This document shows, piece by piece, positions 1 through 5,009 of a stretch of DNA of 5,043 bases. A program made the translations under genes and the position numbers. The notes beneath the pieces were generated by a model. That model did not search any database. It saw only the letters and a program-made list of their open reading frames with translations, and was not told the DNA's origin. This DNA is from JADJPL01 sp049315745 (lineage in GTDB: Bacteria > Bacteroidota > Bacteroidia > Chitinophagales > Saprospiraceae). The stretch lies in assembly GCA_049315745.1 (NCBI GenBank), contig JBMOJO010000262.1, forward strand, positions 1-5,043, written 5' to 3'. How positions within the stretch are numbered: position 1 is the stretch's first letter; the number at the start of each line of letters is the position of its first letter.

Positions 1-85
1 GAGACACGTCATTTTCATGATTTCGCTTCGCGAAATCATGAAAATGACGTGTCTCTCAAAATAATGTTTTGCCGCCGAAGGCGGC
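1..85. repeat. Palindromic element E1, right part (long palindrome + mini-hairpin A), cut by window start
   Basis: Positions 1-26 and 30-55 are a perfect inverted repeat around a TTC triloop (27-29). The right arm continues as TCAAAA to 61. By comparison with the copy at 3425-3491, the left arm should start 6 nt before the window with TTTTGA. After a 9-nt spacer (62-70) comes mini-hairpin A: GCCGCC (71-76), loop GAA, GGCGGC (80-85). The outer inverted repeat seen in other copies is not recognisable to the right; the sequence after 85 (CGCAGTAAGAAAG...) is unrelated to it. Only 33 nt separate this module from the ATG at 119, so the element must lie in or against the promoter and 5' leader of the DUF1080 gene. 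No convincing Bacteroidota -33/-7 promoter could be placed. Confidence 0.93.
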
Positions 86-118
86 CGCAGTAAGAAAGTT
101 TTCGTAAAAAATACCACT

Positions 119-829
119 ATGCAAAAAACATTCAAGTATCTGTCAGCCTTGCTGACAATCTTTGGAGCCGTATTGGCTCCGCTCCAGGGGCATGCCCAAA
201 ATGGTTGGATATCTCTGTTTGATGGTAAATCCACCAACGGTTGGCATACCTATGGCAAAACAACAGTTGGGCAGGCCTGGAAAGTGGAAGATGGTGCGCT
301 CCGTCTCGATGCCTCCAAAAAGTCTGGCTGGCAAATCGAGGGCGGTGGGGATATCCTCACCAATGAATCTTTTCGAGATTTTCACCTTAAACTGGAATGG
401 AAAATCGCCGCGAAAGGTAACAGCGGCATCATCTTCTGGGTCCAGGATGAACCTTCCAAGTATAAATATATCTGGGAAACCGGGCCCGAAATGCAAGTTC
501 TCGATAATGCCGGCCACCCGGATGCTCAAAACATCAAACATCTCGCCGGCGACCTCTACGACCTGATCTCGGCAAAAGAAGGCGTGGTTAAACCCGCCGG
601 TCAGTGGAACCTGGCAGAAATTATCAGCAAAAAAGGTAAGCTGACTTTTCGCTTGAACGGACAGAAGGTACTGCAAACGACTTACGGCGATGATGGCTGG
701 GCAAAAATGATCGCCGGCAGCAAGTTCAAAAATATGCCCGCTTTTGGGAAAAAATTCTCAGGCCATATTGGCCTGCAAGACCACGGCGATGAGGTCTGGT
801 ACCGCAATATTATGATCAAAAAGTTTTGA
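119..829 (+). CDS. Secreted DUF1080 / 3-keto-disaccharide hydrolase-type protein
   Basis: This 236-residue protein has a clear signal peptide: basic MQKTFK, a hydrophobic core at residues 8-20, and a likely signal peptidase I site after GHA (residue 26). It should therefore act in the periplasm or outside the cell. The mature part is one concanavalin-like beta-sandwich of the DUF1080 family (Pfam PF06439). Family hallmarks seen are WISLFDGKSTNGW near residues 30-42, GNSGIIFW (100-107), EMQVLDNAGH (124-133) and the C-terminal GHIGLQDHGDEVWYRNI (215-231). Characterised relatives act on 3-keto-glycosides, which are made by GFO/IDH/MocA-type oxidoreductases; no such partner is visible here, so the substrate is unknown. 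Length is normal for a single-domain member and no truncation is seen. The ATG at 119 is chosen because it gives the complete signal peptide. The gene is flanked by palindromic elements on both sides and converges on the glycosidase-like gene. Family assignment is firm; reaction is inferred. Confidence 0.94.
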   Translation: MQKTFKYLSALLTIFGAVLAPLQGHAQNGWISLFDGKSTNGWHTYGKTTVGQAWKVEDGALRLDASKKSGWQIEGGGDILTNESFRDFHLKLEWKIAAKGNSGIIFWVQDEPSKYKYIWETGPEMQVLDNAGHPDAQNIKHLAGDLYDLISAKEGVVKPAGQWNLAEIISKKGKLTFRLNGQKVLQTTYGDDGWAKMIAGSKFKNMPAFGKKFSGHIGLQDHGDEVWYRNIMIKKF

Positions 830-836
830 AGATCGG

Positions 837-991
837 GGTTGTGTAAAAAGGTTTTTGCCGCCTTCGGCGGCAGAATTTTATATTGAAACCACGCTTGATT
901 CATTGATTTTGCTTCGCAAAATCAATGAATCAAGCGTGGTTTCAAATTATTATTTGGCGCAAAGCGCCGTGAAAAACCTTTTTACACAACC
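837..991. repeat. Complete palindromic element E2 (outer inverted repeats, A-L-B core)
   Basis: This 155-bp element is bounded by a perfect 20-bp inverted repeat (837-856 GGTTGTGTAAAAAGG..., matched at 972-991). Inside is mini-hairpin A (GCCGCC-TTC-GGCGGC, 857-871) and a 9-nt spacer. Next is long palindrome L (881-947), whose 30-bp perfect stem is 883-912/916-945 around TTC. An 8-nt spacer and mini-hairpin B (GGCGC-AAA-GCGCC, 956-968) complete the core, which is exactly 112 bp (857-968). The element lies 7 bp past the DUF1080 stop, between convergent genes, so its hairpins may also end transcription, although no long T-run follows them on the plus strand. No target-site duplication is visible at the edges. 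Confidence 0.95.
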
Positions 992-994
992 TCT

Positions 995-1066
995 AGGCTT
1001 TTGCCGCCTTCGGCGCTCAAAATATAATTTGGCGCGAAGCGCCGTGAAAAACCTTTTTACACAAAA
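995..1066. repeat. Deletion derivative E2' (A-B unit lacking the long palindrome)
   Basis: This is a second, direct partial copy just downstream of E2. It has GCCGCC-TTC-GGCG (1003-1015), then TCAAAA (1017-1022), an 8-nt AT spacer (1023-1030), mini-hairpin B (GGCGC-GAA-GCGCC, 1031-1043) and an outer repeat. The outer repeat (1044-1064) is identical over 21 nt to E2's 969-989. TCAAAA followed by 8 nt and B is the normal right end of a long palindrome in other copies, so nearly all of the palindrome appears to have been lost. The left outer repeat is reduced to a remnant (AGGCTTTT, 995-1002). Confidence 0.85.
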
Positions 1067-1078
1067 CCTACAACCTAT

Positions 1079-1115
1079 AAAAAATAATTTGGCACTTCAT
1101 GCCAAATTATTTTTT
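1079..1115 (-). terminator. Rho-independent terminator of the glycosidase-like gene, overlapping its stop codon
   Basis: This is a perfect 16-bp stem (1079-1094 with 1100-1115) around a 5-nt loop. On the minus strand it reads AATAATTTGGCA-TGAAG-TGCCAAATTATT followed by TTTT. The TAA stop (1107-1109) lies inside the stem. The A/T tails on both sides mean it could also stop plus-strand transcription arriving from the DUF1080 gene. Its composition differs from the GC-rich A/B mini-hairpins, so it is treated as separate from the repeat family, although it shares TTTGGC with B's flank. Confidence 0.75.
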
Positions 1116-3329
1116 TTCCACCACAAACCACGAGTATCCATTCGCCGGCAATTCAAAGGTGAAAGTTACCGTAAAGTCACGGTTCAACAGATATCGTTTT
1201 GATTTGCCTTCTTTTTCCCGGATCCAGGCCTGATTATCGAGACCGGCATAATAGAGCGGCAAGGAAATTGTGCGCCGAATAGGCTCGTTTAATGGATTAA
1301 ACAACAAGAACATACCAGGCAGTGGGCCGGAGGGGTCCACATGCAGAATACCGTCCCAATCCCGGCCATCGGCACGGCGCAGGTGAATGACATCTGCGTT
1401 CAGGATATCCCTGTATTTTTTATACCACTGAATTACGCTGGAAACTGTAGCCTGTGTTTTTTCTGTATCGTATAAGCGAGGGCCACGGTAACAAGCCTGC
1501 ACACCGGCACCATAATACTGTATCATCAGTTGCTCATAATCCTGGAGGTGTTCAGACAGAGGTTCCAGGACTGCCTCAGGGCCACCGCCATGATATTTGG
1601 TAAGCGGCACAAAGCCCCATCCCATCGAGGGCGTTTTTTCCCAGAGGCCATCATAGATATTTTGCCGGTTCAGGATTTTTTGCTGTTCGCGCGAAAGAGA
1701 AAAATTCACTTCACGGTAACCGAGGGCAATCTTATTCGTCCCATCCATAAAATACCAATCAGGTGCATTGATATAAACGCCCATCTGACGGAGGTCACGA
1801 TAAAGCCCCTTTTGCAATTCCATCTGCCGCCACTGCGAATCGTGCAGCCCTCCATGCCCGGGGTGGGTTGTCGAAGCACAGACATCGCCCGGATAAGGGC
1901 CGTCATTTTCGAATAAATCAAACCCGGTAAAGCGAAAAAAATTCCGGAGTTTTTCGAGATAAGCCAATCCCCATTTGCTGCCCATACAAGGGGCATGACC
2001 AAAAAAAGCCGCTGCATTGGGCTTGCCGCTAACGGGGTCAATCACATCATCCTCGTCGCTGATCCGCCGCGAGCTGAACAGGGAATATCCACCAATCAGA
2101 ATATTTTTGGAATGGGCATAGTCGGCGATGGATTTCCATTTGAGGAGGTTGGCGGCACTAGTGTCTTCTATATTAAAATGGCTGCCAAAACTTAAAATCA
2201 GTGCCTCGTATCCAGTGGCGGCACATTGGTCAATTGCCCTGAATACCTCGTCGTCATTTTTGCTGACGAGGTGCATGAAAATGGGATTTTCGGTGACCCA
2301 GGGTGCTACTGTTCGGTACATTTTACGAATGGCCAGCCCCCTGCGCTCCCGGTCGTAGCTGTCCATTAATAATTCATGCGTACGAACAGAGGTAAAGGTT
2401 TCTCCAGGGGCTAAAGTCAGACCGGTGAATTTTTCAGGATAAATTTCCAGCAAGCAAGGGGTTTCGTAGTTATAATTTACCTGAGAGGTATATCCAGGGT
2501 CTGTTTTCCAGTGCGTTGTTTGGTCGCTGATATCATAGCGCATCGCATTGTTGAAGGCATAATTGGTCTCTACATAAAGGCCGTGTTGTTTTTTCATTAC
2601 TTCCGGTGAACCCACAACCGCACTCTCCTCTTCTACGATGGCCAGGATTTCATTGACCGGTTCTCCGATCCGTATAGCTTCTTCACTGTGATTTTGAACA
2701 CTTATCCACTTGACGATGAGCGGAATACCATCATATAGCGCATAGTGGACCTGTACCTTTACCTTTTCAAGGCCAGGTTGGGCCGATTTATACTGAAAAA
2801 CAGCCAGTTTGCCACTTGCCGGCCATGGATTCCCCTTCCAGGTACGCACAACACCTGAAAAAGCAGGCTCCAGGTTACTGACAGAAATTTTTTCCAAAGT
2901 AAAGTCCTGCTCATTCGCATTGAACTGATCTATCCATTCCTGTCTTAGGTAGGCCTGTTCCTTTTGTCCATAAAGTCCACCTATATGTATAACCTGCCCA
3001 TTGATTTGTATCCGGGCCTCTGGCTTAACCGCTCTAATGAGTTGTTGTCCATTCGACAAATTGGAGAAGTCTGTGCAGGCGATATTGGGCGTTATACGGA
3101 ACACCCGGCGGACCAGGCCGTTATACAGAATGACATCTTTGCCGTCAACACTTCTAAAGACCCCTGCTTTTGAGGTGGTTCGGCAGAGCAGCCAGTCTTG
3201 TTTTTCAGTAGTGTATTTTTGACTATCCCACACGGGTAACTGGCCAATCCCCTCCTGTGCGTAAACTGATAAAATTGAAAACCATGCTGCCAATAGCAAG
3301 GTAAGGGTTTTGCATAAAATGCCCTGCAT
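1107..3329 (-). CDS. Secreted glycoside-hydrolase-like protein, GH36/clan GH-D-type architecture (family uncertain)
   Basis: The ATG at 3327-3329 gives 740 residues. A TTG two codons upstream (3333-3335) would also be in frame, but the ATG gives a clean signal peptide: MQGILCK, a hydrophobic core and a likely cleavage after VYA (residue 24). The protein looks three-part: a beta-rich N-terminal region (about 30-335), a probable TIM barrel (about 345-650) and a short C-terminal beta domain ending in LPANGYSWFVVEKK. This resembles alpha-galactosidase-like enzymes. The best active-site candidate is FDLFENDGPYPGDVC (about 470-484), where an acidic cluster sits at a strand end as in clan GH-D/GH31-like enzymes. 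HPGHGGLHDSQWRQM (about 489-503), YINAPDWYFMDG (about 519-530) and YHGGGPEAVLEPL (about 579-591) look like substrate-pocket loops. The usual GH36 acid/base motif is not recognisable, so substrate and exact family are open. It converges on the DUF1080 gene, is flanked by elements E2' and E3, and ends in its own terminator. Being a real secreted gene is certain; hydrolase fold is likely; galactosidase activity is a guess. Confidence 0.85.
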   Translation of the reverse strand: MQGILCKTLTLLLAAWFSILSVYAQEGIGQLPVWDSQKYTTEKQDWLLCRTTSKAGVFRSVDGKDVILYNGLVRRVFRITPNIACTDFSNLSNGQQLIRAVKPEARIQINGQVIHIGGLYGQKEQAYLRQEWIDQFNANEQDFTLEKISVSNLEPAFSGVVRTWKGNPWPASGKLAVFQYKSAQPGLEKVKVQVHYALYDGIPLIVKWISVQNHSEEAIRIGEPVNEILAIVEEESAVVGSPEVMKKQHGLYVETNYAFNNAMRYDISDQTTHWKTDPGYTSQVNYNYETPCLLEIYPEKFTGLTLAPGETFTSVRTHELLMDSYDRERRGLAIRKMYRTVAPWVTENPIFMHLVSKNDDEVFRAIDQCAATGYEALILSFGSHFNIEDTSAANLLKWKSIADYAHSKNILIGGYSLFSSRRISDEDDVIDPVSGKPNAAAFFGHAPCMGSKWGLAYLEKLRNFFRFTGFDLFENDGPYPGDVCASTTHPGHGGLHDSQWRQMELQKGLYRDLRQMGVYINAPDWYFMDGTNKIALGYREVNFSLSREQQKILNRQNIYDGLWEKTPSMGWGFVPLTKYHGGGPEAVLEPLSEHLQDYEQLMIQYYGAGVQACYRGPRLYDTEKTQATVSSVIQWYKKYRDILNADVIHLRRADGRDWDGILHVDPSGPLPGMFLLFNPLNEPIRRTISLPLYYAGLDNQAWIREKEGKSKRYLLNRDFTVTFTFELPANGYSWFVVEKK

Positions 3330-3354
3330 ATCCAATAATTTGCTGATTTCGAAA

Positions 3355-3372
3355 AGTTGTGCAAAAAGTCTT
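3355..3372. repeat. Solo outer-repeat remnant
   Basis: AGTTGTGCAAAAAGTCTT matches the left outer repeat of the adjacent element (3381-3398) at 15 of 18 positions and lies in the same orientation 26 bp upstream of it. No mini-hairpin or palindrome follows it. It is probably the trace of an earlier or duplicated element. It lies 26-43 bp upstream of the glycosidase-like start, so it sits in that gene's leader or promoter region. Confidence 0.6.
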
Positions 3373-3380
3373 CTGAGAGG

Positions 3381-3536
3381 GGTTGTGTAAAAAGTATTTT
3401 TATGGCGCTTCGCGCCATATTATATTTTGAGAGACACATTATTTTTGAAATTTCGCTTCGCGAAATTTCAAAAATAATGTGTCTCTCAAAACAATATTCT
3501 GCCGCCGAAGGCGGCAAAATACTTTATTATACAACC
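3381..3536. repeat. Complete palindromic element E3 (reverse orientation, B-L-A core)
   Basis: The outer repeat GGTTGTGTAAAAAGTATTTT (3381-3400) is mirrored imperfectly at 3516-3536, with one inserted base and one mismatch. Mini-hairpin B (GGCGC-TTC-GCGCC, 3404-3416) extends to an 8-bp stem with flanking TAT/ATA. After 8 nt comes the long palindrome 3425-3491, a perfect 32-bp stem around TTC (3457-3459). After 9 nt comes mini-hairpin A (GCCGCC-GAA-GGCGGC, 3501-3515). The core is 112 bp (3404-3515), the same as E2 but inverted. The element fills most of the 347-bp gap between the nuclease and glycosidase-like genes. The rest of that gap (3537-3676) holds no gene I can support, only a weak 7-bp inverted repeat at 3611-3637 and another around the nuclease stop (3674-3691). 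Confidence 0.95.
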
Positions 3537-3676
3537 CATACCCTGAAGTAGCTGCTGTAATTGCTGAAATGGGATTTTTATATGTTAAAGATAGCACTAT
3601 TTAATCCCCACTTTGCCTTTTTTTGAGTCCGGCAAAGCGACAACAGATATAACTTTTCGGGAAGCCTTCCTTGAAT

Positions 3677-4825
3677 TCAGTGACCTGAATTTTTATCCAT
3701 TCCATACTGCTGCATCTCTCCCTCGGAAAGGTCAAGTTTGTTTGCAATTTCTTTTTTTGACACCCCCAATTCCAAAAGTAGCGAGACTGCCTTATGCTTT
3801 TGCTGTTGGATATCTTCTAACTCACGCTTCGCAGCTTCCGCTTTGCGCATTTCCGCTTCCGCTTTGCGTATTTCCGCTCCTGCTTTACGCATTTCCGCTT
3901 CCGCTTTGCGTATTTCCGCTTCCGCTTCGAGCTTTACAGTCTCCACTTTGCGCATTTCCGATTCCACTTTGCGCATTTCCGATTCCACTTTGCGCATTTC
4001 CGATTCCACTTGGATCCTTTGCGCTTCCACATTGCGCATTGACTCTTCATAGTTTCGCTCGTAGCGCTCCATTTCCTCAAGGAATTCGTCCTCAACGGTC
4101 ATCTTGTGTCGAATATCCCGTTCTTGTGCCGCTGCTTTGAGGCGCCTCAAAATAGGCTGGTACTTCTCCATAAATTTCGTCTCCTGGATACTCATAATCT
4201 GTCGGTTGGTGGTTTGGTTTAAAGGGGAAAATATACTCAACAACGTCTCCAGTTCATCCCGCCCATTTGGGTCAAGAGAAGGTACATTAACAATGATACC
4301 TTCGTGGAATAACGCTTCAATAAATGGGTTGGTTCCATGAATAACCTGCATAGTATGCCGCGCTACCAACGACTGTCCAATCAGCACTACCGGAGAATCC
4401 CTAAAACCTTCAAGCTGCTCGCCAACGAAATAAATAGCCAGAATAGGGATGCCGGTATCATATTGCCGCCCTGACCTAGTATGGGCCTTTTTAACAAAAG
4501 CCTCGTTCGCATATTGCTTTCCGAGATATTTGCGGAAGCGCACGATCTGCCCGTGGATTTTTTCCTGTTGGATCTCCAGGATCACAATTTTTTCTTTGCC
4601 TTCCTCATCCCTGATCTTAGCCAGAAAATCCAATCTATAAATCGTTAACCCCCTTCCAAAGAGCTTAATGGCCCGATCCCCGGTGTCCAGGATGAGTTCC
4701 TGTGGGAGGGGCTCCAAAGATAGGATATCCATTCCCGTGAGGGCGGAGAGAAAGGTAATGGCTACGGCGTTGTCTTCCATGAGGTACTTAAAGACCACGT
4801 CGTACATGGGGTTTGCAATCTCCAT
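3677..4825 (-). CDS. Rpn-family PD-(D/E)XK nuclease / transposase-like protein with coiled coil
   Basis: This 382-residue cytoplasmic protein starts MEIANPMYDVVFKYLMED, the N-terminal signature of the PD-(D/E)XK nuclease family 'transposase' group (Pfam PF12784, Rpn-related). The catalytic core is recognisable: D66 in RLDFLAK and E84-x-Q86 in VILEIQQ, separated by a beta-hairpin-like stretch. No catalytic residue appears lost. The nuclease region runs to about residue 215. A charged helical linker follows, then ten heptads at 266-335 (VESEMRK three times, then AEAEIRK/AEAEMRK variants) predicting a long coiled coil. Last comes a small helical, HTH-like tail, AVSLLLELGVSKKEIANKLDLSEGEM (346-371). 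Characterised Rpn proteins are DNA endonucleases that promote RecA-independent recombination, and some have anti-phage activity with an intragenic inhibitor. A possible internal start exists at Met219 (4169-4171), with AGGAG 9 nt upstream. The gene is flanked by palindromic elements E3 and E4. Assignment to the family is firm; any action on those elements is conjecture. Confidence 0.93.
   Translation of the reverse strand: MEIANPMYDVVFKYLMEDNAVAITFLSALTGMDILSLEPLPQELILDTGDRAIKLFGRGLTIYRLDFLAKIRDEEGKEKIVILEIQQEKIHGQIVRFRKYLGKQYANEAFVKKAHTRSGRQYDTGIPILAIYFVGEQLEGFRDSPVVLIGQSLVARHTMQVIHGTNPFIEALFHEGIIVNVPSLDPNGRDELETLLSIFSPLNQTTNRQIMSIQETKFMEKYQPILRRLKAAAQERDIRHKMTVEDEFLEEMERYERNYEESMRNVEAQRIQVESEMRKVESEMRKVESEMRKVETVKLEAEAEIRKAEAEMRKAGAEIRKAEAEMRKAEAAKRELEDIQQQKHKAVSLLLELGVSKKEIANKLDLSEGEMQQYGMDKNSGH
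3821..4030 (-). repeat. In-frame 21-bp tandem repeats encoding the coiled coil
   Basis: Ten 21-bp units encode heptads 266-335 of the nuclease. Three consecutive units at 3945-4007 are identical at the DNA level, and the others are near-copies with alternating GCTTCCGC/GATTCCAC segments. The unit length is a multiple of three, so slippage would change coiled-coil length without a frameshift. The same repeats produce a Leu/Pro/Cys-rich open frame on the opposite strand that is only a shadow. Confidence 0.9.
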
Positions 4826-4870
4826 GAGCGTTTAGTTTTATTGCCCATAAAGATAATAAAAAGTCTGGGG

Positions 4871-5001
4871 GGCTGTATAAAAGTCTTTTACCGCCTGCAG
4901 CGGTAAAATTTTATTTTGATTGGCACATGATTTTTGAAATTTTGCTTCGCAAAATTTCAAAAATCATGTGCCAATCAAAAGATAGTTTGGCGCGAAGCGC
5001 C
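4871..5001. repeat. Palindromic element E4 (A'-L-B), forward orientation
   Basis: A left outer repeat, GGCTGTATAAAAGTCTTT (4871-4888), is a diverged version of GGTTGTGTAAAAAG. Next is a variant mini-hairpin A': the 15-nt module is 4890-4904, and its 9-bp stem TTTTACCGC/GCGGTAAAA spans 4886-4908 around CTGCA. After 9 nt comes the long palindrome 4914-4980, a perfect 32-bp stem around TTC (4946-4948). After 8 nt comes B (GGCGC-GAA-GCGCC, 4989-5001). The core is again exactly 112 bp (4890-5001). There is no right outer repeat; another long palindrome follows directly. The element is 45 bp upstream of the nuclease start, on the side from which it is transcribed. Confidence 0.94.
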
Positions 5002-5009
5002 GAATTATA

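Noticed and set aside
857..871. C(UUCG)G RNA tetraloop in mini-hairpin A
   Set aside because: Closing the tetraloop shifts the register so that the next pair is C-C. The stem pairs fully only with a triloop.
855..1202. Open frame starting MPPSAAE and containing ARSAVKNLFTQ
   Set aside because: It runs through E2 and E2' and overlaps the terminator and the 3' end of the glycosidase-like gene. A similar frame crosses E3 on the other strand, so it is repeat-derived reading, not a gene.
3330..3335. TTG start two codons upstream for the glycosidase-like protein
   Set aside because: The ATG at 3327-3329 gives a normal signal peptide without a rare start codon.
3092..3517. Minus-strand open frame through E3 with ARSAIKILFTQ
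   Set aside because: It uses a TTG inside mini-hairpin A, reads across the palindrome and overlaps the signal-peptide region of the real gene in another frame.
3611..3637. CTTTGCC/GGCAAAG inverted repeat as a terminator for the nuclease gene
   Set aside because: The stem is only 7 bp with a 13-nt loop and no T-run follows on the minus strand.
3613..4140. Plus-strand frame rich in LPLCAFP repeats
   Set aside because: It is the antisense shadow of the 21-bp heptad repeats of the nuclease gene.
4848..4855. TATCTTTA on the minus strand as a Bacteroidota -7 box (TAnnTTTG) for the nuclease
   Set aside because: It lacks the final G, has no TTTG at the proper upstream distance, and lies in AT-rich sequence where such matches are common.
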